From Eutrophocola salsuginis (lineage in GTDB: Bacteria > Pseudomonadota > Gammaproteobacteria > Pseudomonadales > Pseudohongiellaceae), in NCBI GenBank assembly GCA_038147195.1, contig JAYQTB010000004.1, positions 2,537,763 through 2,601,762 on the forward strand: a stretch of DNA of 64,000 bases. Reading direction: 5' to 3'. The notes beneath the pieces were generated by a model. The model had not been told where the DNA came from. It saw only the letters and a program-made list of their open reading frames with translations, and did no database searches. Positions 45,618-55,229 of the stretch are shown in pieces (position 1 is the first letter of the stretch; each line of letters begins with the position of its first letter). Made by a program: the position numbers and the translations under genes.

Positions 45618-46739
45618 CTAGCGAACAAATCTTGCCGGTACAAAAGGCAGTGTGGCCACGGTCACGGGCAGGGGTTTGCCGCGCACCATGGCATGCAGCT
45701 TCATCCCCGGGTTGGCAAAGGCGCTTTGCACATACCCCATGGCGATTGGCGCGTTCACGCTGGGCCCGAAGCCGCCGCTGGTGACCTGCCCGACCTGGGC
45801 GCCGTTCGCATCCACCAGTTCGGCGCCGTCACGCACCGGTGCCTTGCCATCGATGCTGAGCCCGACGCGTTTTTGCGTCATGCCATCGGCCAATTCCTGC
45901 AGCACGATGTCGGCGCCGGGAAAACCGCCGGGCCGTCTGCCGTTCGCCCGCCGGGCCTTGCTGATGCTCCACGCCAGCGCTGCACTGACCGGCGTGGTGG
46001 ATTCGCTCAGTTCGTGACCATAGAGGCAAAGGCCGGCTTCCAGCCGCAGCGTGTCGCGGGCGCCAAGACCCACCGGTTTTACATCGGGATGATCCAGCAG
46101 TTGCCGGGCAAATGCCTCGGCCTGTGCGGCCGGCAGGGAAATCTCGAAGCCGTCCTCGCCGGTGTAACCGGAGCGGGTGATATACAGGGAGTAATCCTGC
46201 AACTGTGCGGAACAGCCGTGCATGAAAGACAGGGCTGCTGCGCCAGGCACAATGGCGGACAGCACGGCTGCGGCCCGCGGACCCTGCAGTGCCAGCAAGG
46301 CCTGCTGATCGCGGTACTCGATATCGAGACCCTGCAGGTTCCTGTGCAACCAGGCCAGGTCGGATTCCTTGCACGCGGCGTTGACCACCAGCATGAAGGC
46401 ATCGCTGGCCAGGCGGCAGATCATGAGGTCGTCGAGAATGCCGCCGTGGTCATTGGTAAACAGGGCATAGGTCTGCTTGTTGACGGGCAGCTCGACGAGG
46501 TCGACCGGCACCAGGGTTTCCAGTTTCAGCGCCGCGTCTTCGCCACTGACGAGCACCTGGCCCATGTGGGAGACATCGAACAGGCCGGCCGCAGCGCGGG
46601 TGTGCAGGTGCTCGGCCTTCACGCCCTCGTACTGCACCGGCATGCTGTAACCGGCGAACGGCACCATGCGGGCTTCCAGGGCAAGGTGCAGGTCATGCAG
46701 GGGGGTGATCTTGAGGTCGTCCGGAATGCTGACAGCCAT
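45618..46739 (-). CDS. gcvT: Aminomethyltransferase, glycine cleavage T-protein
   Basis: The start at 46739 (MAVSIPDDLKITPLHDLHLA) fits the family; the upstream extension to 46796 is not conserved-looking. EARMVPFAGYSMPVQYEGVK, GLFDVSHMGQVLVSG, YTGEDGFEISLPA, LGARDTLRLEAGLCLYGHEL and GYVQSAFANPG are all standard GcvT blocks. It transfers the one-carbon unit from the H-protein to tetrahydrofolate, releasing ammonia. 373 aa, normal length. First gene of the gcvT-gcvP-peptidase unit. No glycine riboswitch is evident in the 230 bases upstream. Confidence 0.95.
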   Translation of the reverse strand: MAVSIPDDLKITPLHDLHLALEARMVPFAGYSMPVQYEGVKAEHLHTRAAAGLFDVSHMGQVLVSGEDAALKLETLVPVDLVELPVNKQTYALFTNDHGGILDDLMICRLASDAFMLVVNAACKESDLAWLHRNLQGLDIEYRDQQALLALQGPRAAAVLSAIVPGAAALSFMHGCSAQLQDYSLYITRSGYTGEDGFEISLPAAQAEAFARQLLDHPDVKPVGLGARDTLRLEAGLCLYGHELSESTTPVSAALAWSISKARRANGRRPGGFPGADIVLQELADGMTQKRVGLSIDGKAPVRDGAELVDANGAQVGQVTSGGFGPSVNAPIAMGYVQSAFANPGMKLHAMVRGKPLPVTVATLPFVPARFVR

Positions 46740-46972
46740 GGATGGGTACGTCTGATTCTGCAGGATTAGGCGCGCTATTATAGACCAGAGCCGCAATTAT
46801 CAGGAAAGCATACAAATTTGGCCTGAAACAAGTATGTTAGGCCCCTGAATTCGGGCACAAAACCAGCAAAAACCACAGACACCGTTGGGCGCCCTGACCC
46901 ATTGCTGGTCCGGCATTTTTTGCTAGTACGGGAGGGTGCCGCCGCCGGACGCAGACCGGCGCGAAACCATGA

Positions 46973-47350
46973 ATGATGAATAACGACGCGTACAAGGCCG
47001 GCCGGGACATTGCCGTGAAAATGTGGGGCGAGGAGGTGGCCACGGCCCGCGAGACACGCGCCACGCCGTTCAACCGCCCCTTCGAGGACCTGGTAACCAA
47101 GTACTGTTTCGGGGAAGTATGGGCTGAAGAAACCCTCGACCCGAAAACCCGCAGCATGATCACCCTGGCCGCACTGACCGCGCTGACCAAGCCCAACCAG
47201 ATCAAGGTGCACGTGCGCGGCGCCATCGCCAACGGCGTGTCCGTGGCGGAAATTCGCGCCATCCTGATCCACAGCGCCGTCTATGCCGGAGTGCCGGCAG
47301 GTGTCGAAGCTTTCAACGCCGCTAAAGAAGGAGATGGGGCTGGATGGTGA
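46973..47350 (+). CDS. Carboxymuconolactone decarboxylase family (PcaC-like)
   Basis: A 125-aa protein without leader, starting MMNNDAYKAGRDIAVKMWG. FNRPFEDLVTKYCFGEVW, DPKTRSMITLAALTALTKPN and KVHVRGAIANGVSVAEIRAI match 4-carboxymuconolactone decarboxylase, the PcaC step of the protocatechuate branch, or close relatives acting on similar lactones. His in KVHVRGA is at the active-site place. Neighbour is a beta-hydroxyacid-dehydrogenase gene 52 bases downstream, so the pair may be co-transcribed. No other pca genes are here. Confidence 0.85.
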   Translation: MMNNDAYKAGRDIAVKMWGEEVATARETRATPFNRPFEDLVTKYCFGEVWAEETLDPKTRSMITLAALTALTKPNQIKVHVRGAIANGVSVAEIRAILIHSAVYAGVPAGVEAFNAAKEGDGAGW

Positions 47351-47402
47351 CAGTGCGAGTGACTAGCTCGCCATAAATCATTACTTTAAAGAGGACATTT
47401 CG

Positions 47403-48306
47403 TTGGAAGATTTAAAAACAATCAAGGTGGGATTCATCGGGATAGGAAACATGGGCTGGCCCATGGCCATGAACATCCATGAAGCGGGATACGACCTGAC
47501 CGTCTTCGACCTGGACAGCGCCCGGTCTGAAAGTTTTGCCGTGGAAACCGGCGCCCGTTCCGCAGTCTCCCTGGCCGAGCTGGGCCAGATGGATTTCGTC
47601 ATCACCATGCTGCCGAACGGACACGTGGTGCGTGAAGTATTGATGGAAGGCGAGGACGGCGCTTTCATCAAGAACGTGAAAGCGGGTTGTATCGTCATCG
47701 ACATGAGCTCGGCAGAACCGACAGGCACACGCGCCCTTGGTGCCGACCTGGCGAGGGCACAACGTCACGCTGATCGACGCACCGGTATCCGGCGGTGTTC
47801 CGCGTGCCAAGCTGGGTACGCTTGCCATCATGATCGGCGCAGAGGATGCCGAGGCCCTGGCCCGGGCGAAGCCGCTGCTCAATAGCATGGGGCAGCAATT
47901 ATTCGAAACCGGCGGTGTCGGCTCCGGTCATGCCACCAAGGCGCTGAATAACCTCATCGCAGCAAGTTCGTTTGTCGCGACCTCGGAAGCCATGCTGGTT
48001 GCCAAACGCTTCGGCCTCGACCTGAATACCTTTGTGGATGTAGTGAATGTTTCCACCGGCCATAACTTCATGACCGACAAGGTGATGAAGGACCATGTCG
48101 TCGGCGGCCAGTTCGCCACCGGCTTTGCACTGGGTCTGCTGGTGAAGGATGTTGGAATTGCCAACGAACTGTGTGATGCGGTGCACATGAATGCACCATT
48201 GTCGAAGCTGGTACTCAAGCGCTGGCAGGAAGCACTGGACGTCAAGGGTTTTAGCGCCGACAATTCTGAAGCAATACAGGTCTGGGACGGAGAATCCTCC
48301 GGCTGA
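47403..48306 (+). pseudogene. 3-Hydroxyisobutyrate-dehydrogenase-type enzyme, frameshifted
   Basis: The first frame (TTG start, AGAGGAC 9-15 bases upstream) runs VGFIGIGNMGWPMAMNI (NAD site), VITMLPNGHVVREVLMEG and VIDMSSAEPTGTRALGADLA, then leaves frame near 47755. The +1 frame resumes at once with GHNVTLIDAPVSGGVPRAKL, GSGHATKALNNLIAASSFVA (catalytic Lys) and DVGIANELCDAVHMNAPLSK, ending at 48306. Nothing else is damaged: all family motifs survive across the two frames, so this is either a recent inactivation, a sequencing/assembly error, or much less likely programmed frameshifting. The intact product would be ~300 aa, normal for the family. Confidence 0.85.
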
Positions 48307-48389
48307 TCATCAGGCAACCGGATGCACGGCATGGAAAAATTCAACCTACAGGCACGACTGGGCATCATACTGGCCCTGTTTCTGCTGCC

Positions 48390-48603
48390 ATGCTGGCGGC
48401 GCTGTCCAACCTGTCCCACCGCGAATTCCAGATATTCTGCATGTTCGCCGAGGGCCTGAACGCCAACGACATTGCCACCGATTTTGTCACTCAGCGTGAA
48501 AACGGTGGCGAACTACCAGACACAGATCAAGGAAAAGCTTGGTGTCACCAGCACCGCTGACCTGATCAAGATCGCACTCAGTAACGGCATCATCAAGATG
48601 TAA
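48390..48603 (+). pseudogene. LuxR-type HTH fragment with a frameshift
   Basis: MLAALSNLSHREFQIFCMFA, EGLNANDIATD is followed, after one extra base near 48485, by LSLSVKTVANYQTQIKEKLG, VTSTADLIKIALSNGIIKM and TAA at 48601. Together they are the GerE/LuxR helix-turn-helix of NarL-type response regulators (LS-RE ... G-S-xxIA ... LS-VKTV-Y ... KLGV-S-A-L). The receiver domain that should precede it is absent; the 80 bases before it are not recognisable. A relic of a two-component regulator, or a short protein broken by one base. Confidence 0.7.
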
Positions 48604-48626
48604 TTCTCGTTACGCATGGAGTTTTA

Positions 48627-51134
48627 ATGCGCAACAAACGGATCCCGAATTTCCGCGTCACAGTACTCGTTTCTGCGTTCATGGCGCTGCATGGCGTTGG
48701 CGTGTCTGCCCAGGATGATGCGCCTGTCCTGGAGGAGATACTGGTCATCGGCACCACACCGGGCTCGGGTCTCGGGGTTGCCGCCGACAAGATTCCCTTC
48801 GCCGTGCGCTCTATCGGCAGCGACGATCTCCGCCGCGGCCAGAGTCTCGACCTTACCGATTACCTCAACACCAATACCCCTGGCGTGAATATCAATTCCG
48901 CGCAGAACAACCCTCTGCAGCCCGACCTGCTGTTTCGCGGTTTTACCGCATCCCCGCTGCTGGGCCTGCCCCAGGGCGTAACCGTGTACCAGGATGGTGC
49001 CCGTATCAACGAGCCGCTTGGCGATGCCGTGAACTGGGACCTGGTGCCGCAATCGGCGGTGCACAGTATCGACCTTATCAGCGGCTCGGACCCTCTGTTT
49101 GGCCTCAATACTCTTGGCGGCGCCCTGGTTCTGCACATGAAGGACGGTTTCACCTTTACCGGCAACCAGGCGGAACTGACGGCCGGGTCCTGGGGGCGTG
49201 TAATGGGCAATATCGAGTCCGGCGGCAATGACGGCGAGCTTGGGTATTACGTCAACGTGTCGCACTTCGAGGAAGATGGCTGGCGCGGCTTCTCCGATTC
49301 CGAGAACATCAATTTCTATGGTGCGATGAGCTGGCGCAACGACGCAGCGTCCACCCTGGACCTGGCCTTTCAGCGCGGCGACAGCGACCTGCGCGGCAAC
49401 GGGCCGACCCCCGTGGGCCTGATGGCGCAGCAGCGCGATGCTGTCTTCACCGCACCGGACATCACCGGCAACCTGATGGATATGCTGACACTGGATGTCA
49501 CGCATTTCCTGGCGGAGGATCTGCAATTTTCCGGTTCGGCGTTCTGGCGCAAGAACCGCACGCATTCCTTCAATGGCGATGCCTCGGAATACGGCCTGTG
49601 CAACTACGCCGGCGGCGCCCAATCCCTGTTCGATGAGTTTGAAGACCTGGAGGAAAGCCTGGCCGATGAGCTCGATATCGACCTGGAAACGCTGTGTGAT
49701 GAAGGTGTTGCTGCAATAACGTCGCTGGACGACCTGGAAGCACTGATTGAAACCGAAGCCCTGGCGCGCGGTCTCGACCCGGAGGAATTCGATCCGGAGG
49801 ATATCAGCGGCCGACTGAGCGGCACCGGCTTGCTCAGTGGGGACGCCATCAACAACATGAGCGACCGCCGCCAGGTATCGGAAGGCCTCAACGGCAAGCT
49901 GATATTCACGAACGACCTGTTCGGCAAACCGTCACAACTGACTGTCGGCGGCAGCTACCAGCGCGGGGAGTCGTTGTTCAATGCTGTGGTGGAACTGTCT
50001 GAACTGGACCCGGTCACGCGCAGCACGGAAAACCTCGGCGTCGGCTCCTTCGTGGATGAACTGGAAACCCATGTGCGCACGGAAAGCGAGGTCTACAGCC
50101 TGTATTTCGTCAGTATGACGGATGTCACCGACAGGGTCACATTGACCGTCGGCGGCCGCTACAACGATACCGATGTCAGCCTGCGCGACCGTTCCGGCGT
50201 CCGCCCCGAACTCAACGGCGATCACAACTTTTCCCGCTTCAACCCCTCGCTGGGCGTGACCTGGGATGCCACGGACAGCATGAACGTGTACGCTTCCTAC
50301 AGCGAATCCAATCGTGTGCCGACGCCCATCGAGCTGGCATGCAACGAGGGTGTGTTCACGGTTGCGCGTGAATACGCCATTGCCGCGGGCGAGGATCCTG
50401 ACGATATCGATTTCGAGTGCCGCTTGCCTAATGCCTTCCTTGCCGATCCGCCGCTGCAGGACGTGGTTACCCGTAATATCGAGCTTGGCATGCGCGGCGA
50501 AATATCGTTCATGGACTACCAGCTCGGTATTTTCCATGCCACCAACAACGACGATATCCTGTTCCAGACCACGGGACGTGCCACGGGCCTGTTCGCCAAT
50601 GTCGACAAAACCCGGCGCTGGGGTTTCGAGTCTGCCCTCAGCGGCAGTCTCGACCAGTTCGACTGGTATGCGTCGCTCTCCATTATCCAGGCCACCTTCG
50701 AGGATGACTTCAACGTACTCAGTCCCAACCATCCGGCTGCTGATGCCGACGGCGTCGTACCGGTGGAAAGAGGCGACCATATTCCCGGCATTCCGGAAAG
50801 CCTGCTCAAGTTCGGCGGTGACTATCGGTTAGGCAACCTGAGTGTCGGTGCCGAGGCGATCTACAATGCGGGGCAATACCTGCGCGGGGATGAAAGCAAC
50901 GATCTAGGCAAGGTCGACGGCTACGTCCTGTTCAACCTGCGTGCCCTGTATGCCATCGGCGAGAATTTTTCACTGTTCGCGAAAGTCACTAACGCACTGG
51001 ACAGAGATTACGAGAATTTCGGCTTGCTGGGCGAGGATCCGTCAGAGGTGATCGATGGCATCGATGACACACCGATCTTTTTGGGTGTTGGCGCTCCCCG
51101 CGCCGCCTGGGTGGGACTCCGTTACCGCTTTTAA
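48627..51134 (+). CDS. TonB-dependent outer-membrane receptor
   Basis: 835 aa with a signal peptide ending around VSAQD and the TonB box EEILVIGT just after. The plug domain (~30-180) has GQSLDLTDYLNTNTPGVNIN, LLFRGFTASPLLGLPQGV, YQDGARINEPLGDAVNWDLV and GLNTLGGALVLHMKDGF; the barrel ends WVGLRYRF. An acidic insert (~330-390: DEFEDLEESLADELDIDLE) within an extracellular loop is unusual and could bind cations. It resembles siderophore/vitamin-type receptors; the ligand is not deducible. A REP-like repeat follows 15 bases after the stop. Confidence 0.92.
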   Translation: MRNKRIPNFRVTVLVSAFMALHGVGVSAQDDAPVLEEILVIGTTPGSGLGVAADKIPFAVRSIGSDDLRRGQSLDLTDYLNTNTPGVNINSAQNNPLQPDLLFRGFTASPLLGLPQGVTVYQDGARINEPLGDAVNWDLVPQSAVHSIDLISGSDPLFGLNTLGGALVLHMKDGFTFTGNQAELTAGSWGRVMGNIESGGNDGELGYYVNVSHFEEDGWRGFSDSENINFYGAMSWRNDAASTLDLAFQRGDSDLRGNGPTPVGLMAQQRDAVFTAPDITGNLMDMLTLDVTHFLAEDLQFSGSAFWRKNRTHSFNGDASEYGLCNYAGGAQSLFDEFEDLEESLADELDIDLETLCDEGVAAITSLDDLEALIETEALARGLDPEEFDPEDISGRLSGTGLLSGDAINNMSDRRQVSEGLNGKLIFTNDLFGKPSQLTVGGSYQRGESLFNAVVELSELDPVTRSTENLGVGSFVDELETHVRTESEVYSLYFVSMTDVTDRVTLTVGGRYNDTDVSLRDRSGVRPELNGDHNFSRFNPSLGVTWDATDSMNVYASYSESNRVPTPIELACNEGVFTVAREYAIAAGEDPDDIDFECRLPNAFLADPPLQDVVTRNIELGMRGEISFMDYQLGIFHATNNDDILFQTTGRATGLFANVDKTRRWGFESALSGSLDQFDWYASLSIIQATFEDDFNVLSPNHPAADADGVVPVERGDHIPGIPESLLKFGGDYRLGNLSVGAEAIYNAGQYLRGDESNDLGKVDGYVLFNLRALYAIGENFSLFAKVTNALDRDYENFGLLGEDPSEVIDGIDDTPIFLGVGAPRAAWVGLRYRF

Positions 51135-51148
51135 ATGCTGTAAAAATT

Positions 51149-51253
51149 GTAGGTCGGCATAGGTCCGCAGGACCGTTTGCCGACATGAATTTTTGATGGT
51201 AGTCGGCAAACTGATGGTAGTCGGCAAACGGGCTTCGCCCTATGCCGACCTAC
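51149..51253. repeat. REP-like palindromic element
   Basis: The ends are inverted copies: GTAGGTCGGCATAGG (51149) and CCTATGCCGACCTAC (51239). Each half also holds an inner GTCGGC...GCCGAC pairing with a GTTTGCCGAC/GTCGGCAAAC arm, and TGATGGTAGTCGGCAAAC is directly repeated in the middle. This is the build of REP/BIME sequences mobilised by RAYT transposases. It sits between the receptor and CDF genes, which are convergent. Confidence 0.75.
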
Positions 51254-51264
51254 GAATTACATCG

Positions 51265-52170
51265 TCAGTCGTGCAAATCCGGCTCGAAGAAACACCACAC
51301 CACTTCCGGAAACTTCGCGCGGAACTTTTCCTCGGCAGCGTTGATGGCCTCGATCAGGGCGACATCTGAAGGTTGTGGTTGCATGCGCACCTTGATGGCA
51401 ACCATGACGTCATTGCCAAGCTGCAGTGTGAGGACCCGGAACACTTCAGCAATTGAATCCTGCCCGTTCAGGTAAGCGCGCATTTCCTCGTAACGTTTCG
51501 GTTCGACGCCCTGGCCGATGATCAGGTCCTTCACTTCGACGCCGACCATCCAGGCAATGATCAGCAGCAATACGCCGATACCGATGCTGCCTATAGCGTC
51601 ATAGACCGGGTTGCCGGTGATCATGGTAAGACCTATAGCCAGCAGGGCGAACACCAGGCCGCAGAGGGCGGCGATATCCTCGCCGAATATCACCATCAAC
51701 TCGCTTTGCCGGGTCTCGCGGAACCACTGGTAAAACGAGCGACCACTCCTGACCTTGTTCACTTCCCGGATGCAGCCGGCGAGGGAAAGTGCCTCTGCCA
51801 CGATAGCGAATACCAGCACACCGACGGCGATCAGCGGCGAGGAAAGACCCTCGGTGTCCTGCAGCTTGTGTGTGCCTTCATAGATGGAGAAGAGGCCGCC
51901 CATGCTGAACAGCATGATGGCTACGATGAATGACCAGAAGTAAATGGCCTTGCCATACCCAAGCGGGTGCTTCATGTCCGGTGGACGCTTGGCTTTTTTG
52001 AGTCCCAGGAGCAGCAGGGCCTGGTTGCCGCAGTCGGCCAATGAGTGGATCGACTCCGCCATCATGGAACCGGAATTGGTGACCAGGGCGGCAGCCAGCT
52101 TGGCAACGGCAATCGACATGTTCGCCGCAAGGGCGTAAAAAATTGATTTCAGGGAGTTGGCTTGGGCCAT
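51265..52170 (-). CDS. Cation diffusion facilitator (ZNT9-like) transporter
   Basis: 301 aa from ATG 52170 (MAQANSLKSIFYALAANMSI). Six helices with the TM2 metal motif ESIHSLADCGNQALLLLG (His/Asp) and TM5 FGEDIAALCGL (Asp), followed by a short cytoplasmic domain ending FPEVVWCFFEPDLHD. HPLGYGKAIYFWSFI is the intracellular loop signature. CDF proteins exchange Zn2+ or other divalent ions for protons. This ZNT9-type subgroup lacks the His-rich loop, so the metal is uncertain. No export or regulator gene accompanies it. Confidence 0.88.
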   Translation of the reverse strand: MAQANSLKSIFYALAANMSIAVAKLAAALVTNSGSMMAESIHSLADCGNQALLLLGLKKAKRPPDMKHPLGYGKAIYFWSFIVAIMLFSMGGLFSIYEGTHKLQDTEGLSSPLIAVGVLVFAIVAEALSLAGCIREVNKVRSGRSFYQWFRETRQSELMVIFGEDIAALCGLVFALLAIGLTMITGNPVYDAIGSIGIGVLLLIIAWMVGVEVKDLIIGQGVEPKRYEEMRAYLNGQDSIAEVFRVLTLQLGNDVMVAIKVRMQPQPSDVALIEAINAAEEKFRAKFPEVVWCFFEPDLHD

Positions 52171-52305
52171 GAACAATCAGAGAGAATATGATACGTTGGT
52201 TTTCCAGTATGAAGAGGAAAGAGGAAAGGAAGAGGAAAGGCAGTCCGGGTAAATCTGGCCGTTCAAAGTTATTATTTTTCCTTCAGTTGCTAAAGAGCTG
52301 CCTGG

Positions 52306-52319
52306 CCTGAAATTTCAGG
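52306..52319. repeat. Perfect 14-base palindrome upstream of the CDF gene
   Basis: CCTGAAATTTCAGG lies between the purA end and the CDF gene. The interval also has a purine-rich run (52209-52240, GAGGAAAGG units) with a loosely complementary pyrimidine run at 52326-52343, so the purA transcript tail could fold. It could be a protein-binding site or part of a decay-blocking structure. Confidence 0.4.
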
Positions 52320-52342
52320 TAATCATCCTTTCCTCCTTCCTC

Positions 52343-53638
<1,296 letters not shown>

Positions 53639-53660
53639 TCAGCCTTAACTATTTATAGAT

Positions 53661-53812
53661 GATTAAATTGATCTTCCTGATCAATTTAATCTACGTTCGT
53701 GAAACACTGGCGCAAAAGTGTGATTTTGCTTGTGTTTCACTCTCTCCCGACGGCTTCCGCCGCGTGCGGCACATCCATGTGCCGCAGGAGTCATCCGGCA
53801 ACCAAGGTTGCC
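53661..53812. repeat. Array of five hairpins between hisZ and purA
   Basis: In order: GATTAAATTGATC/GATCAATTTAATC (53661-53691, perfect 13-bp stem); GTGAAACAC/GTGTTTCAC enclosing GCAAAA/TTTTGC (53699-53740); CGGC/GCCG (53751-53762); TGCGGCACAT/ATGTGCCGCA (53765-53786); GGCAACC/GGTTGCC (53797-53812). Hairpin content this dense is not random. It could be a dispersed intergenic repeat, an mRNA-processing region, or a terminator/antiterminator set for purA. Confidence 0.75.
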
Positions 53813-53828
53813 TCCCTAAGTTCTGTTA

Positions 53829-55022
53829 CTAAATTGGTTTGACCTGCCAGGCCTTGCCGGACCTGACCAGTTCGAAATTGCAGCCCATGTCGGATGCGGA
53901 CTCCGCCTGTCCGGGAAAGGCCCGCACCACCTGTTCGCCATCGCTGCGCAGGGCATTGATGGCATCCGCCAGTGCGGGATCGGTGTCGGCCGGTGCATAG
54001 ATGCGCCTGGATTCCCCGGCGGGTCGATGGCCCTGGGCGAGCAGTATCTTCAGGTCGGCGTCGAAGCCGGTGGCGGCGCGGGCGCGGCCGAAGACTTCGC
54101 CGATGTCGTCATAGCGGCCGCCGTTGGCGATGGACTCGCCGTAACCGGCCACGTAGGCGGCGAACACGACGCCGGTGTGGTATTCATAGCCGCGCAGCTC
54201 GCCCAGGTCGAAATACAGGGACTGGCCCGGGAAGGCGACCTTGATGTCGGCGGCGATCTGGCGCAACTGCTCGATACTTTCTTTTACCTGTGCAGCTATC
54301 TTCGGCTGCTTGCTCTGGATCTCCTGTGCGGCCCGATCGAGTACGCTCTCGTCACCGTGCAGTGTCGACAGGCTCTTGATGTTCGCGATCAGCGTCTTGT
54401 CGGCGCCGCCCTCGGTCAGCACCTGCTCGATCTCGCCCGTGGACTTGCGCTGCAGGGCAGCAAACAGTTTCTGGGCCAGCTCCGCGGACAGGTTGGCTTC
54501 TCTGGTCAGGGCGCGGTAGATGCCGACATGACCCAGTGCCAGCTGGACGTCACTGATACCGGCGGTATCCAGGGTCTTCAGCATCAGGCTGATGACCTCG
54601 ATGTCACTTTCGATGCTGCTGTGGCCATAAAGCTCGGCGCCGATGGTCAGCGGGCTGCGCGAACCCAGCAGGCTTTTGGGCAGGGTGTGCAGGACGTTGT
54701 CTGCATAGCACAGGCGGGTCGGGACGTCGCGCTGCAGGACGTGGGAGTCGATGCGGGCGACCTGGGAGGTGATATCGGCGCGCACTCCCATGCCGCGACC
54801 GGTGAGCTGGTCGACGATCTTGAAGGTCTGCAGCTGCAGGTCGCTGCTGGGAACGATAAGCAGGGAGTCGAGGAATTCGATGAGCGGCGTCATGACCAGC
54901 TCGTATCCCCAGGTAGTGTAGAGGTCAAGCAGGTCCCTGCGCAGGGATTCCAGTTGGCTTGCCTGGGGCGGCAGGATTTCATCTACGCCGTCCGGTAACA
55001 GCCAGCGGTTTGCCTTAGTCAT
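53829..55022 (-). CDS. hisZ: ATP phosphoribosyltransferase regulatory subunit
   Basis: 397 aa, a HisRS-like protein without the C-terminal anticodon domain. MTKANRWLLPDGVDEILPPQ, the DGV-E-L-P entry, and DITSQVARIDSHVLQRDVPT, FDLGELRGYEYHTGVVFAAY and IANGGRYDDIGEVFGRARA are the HisZ/HisRS core; no aminoacylation is expected. It pairs with short HisG to make the first histidine enzyme. Its position after hflC/DUF2065 is normal for gammaproteobacteria. The stop of DUF2065 touches its start. Confidence 0.95.
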   Translation of the reverse strand: MTKANRWLLPDGVDEILPPQASQLESLRRDLLDLYTTWGYELVMTPLIEFLDSLLIVPSSDLQLQTFKIVDQLTGRGMGVRADITSQVARIDSHVLQRDVPTRLCYADNVLHTLPKSLLGSRSPLTIGAELYGHSSIESDIEVISLMLKTLDTAGISDVQLALGHVGIYRALTREANLSAELAQKLFAALQRKSTGEIEQVLTEGGADKTLIANIKSLSTLHGDESVLDRAAQEIQSKQPKIAAQVKESIEQLRQIAADIKVAFPGQSLYFDLGELRGYEYHTGVVFAAYVAGYGESIANGGRYDDIGEVFGRARAATGFDADLKILLAQGHRPAGESRRIYAPADTDPALADAINALRSDGEQVVRAFPGQAESASDMGCNFELVRSGKAWQVKPI

Positions 55023-55208
55023 TCAATTAACCAAATACAGCAGAATCAGGCCTGCAATCATGCTTCCAAGGCCCATCAGGCGCAGGGAGGCGTTATCAAT
55101 GTCGGCCAGGGTGGCCACCAGCTGGCGCCAGCGGCCCGGATACAAAAACGGGATTATACCTTCAATTACCAGCATCAGGCTTAGCGCAATACCGATTTCT
55201 CGCCACAT
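55023..55208 (-). CDS. DUF2065 (YjeT-like) membrane protein
   Basis: 61 aa with two helices, MWREIGIALSLMLVIEGIIP and LRLMGLGSMIAGLILLYLV, the DUF2065 pattern (YjeT of E. coli). Position between hflC and hisZ is conserved. The gene ends exactly before the hisZ ATG, so the two are coupled. Function is not known. Confidence 0.92.
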   Translation of the reverse strand: MWREIGIALSLMLVIEGIIPFLYPGRWRQLVATLADIDNASLRLMGLGSMIAGLILLYLVN

Positions 55209-55229
55209 GCTGGTGCCTGTTACGCCTGC

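Noticed and set aside
45489..46769. A 426-codon open frame on + opposite gcvT
   Set aside because: It is antisense to a clear GcvT and reads as low-complexity Gly/His/Arg-rich sequence with no family pattern; long antisense frames are common in GC-rich genes.
47403..48306. Programmed +1 frameshifting in the dehydrogenase
   Set aside because: There is no slippery run with a stop codon at the site as in known +1 signals, and this family is not known to use recoding.
48624..49622. A 332-codon open frame on - inside the TonB receptor gene
   Set aside because: The receptor on + has a leader, TonB box, plug and barrel; the antisense frame has none of these.
54027..54998. A 323-codon open frame on + opposite hisZ
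   Set aside because: Complement of a conserved HisZ; composition typical of an antisense frame.
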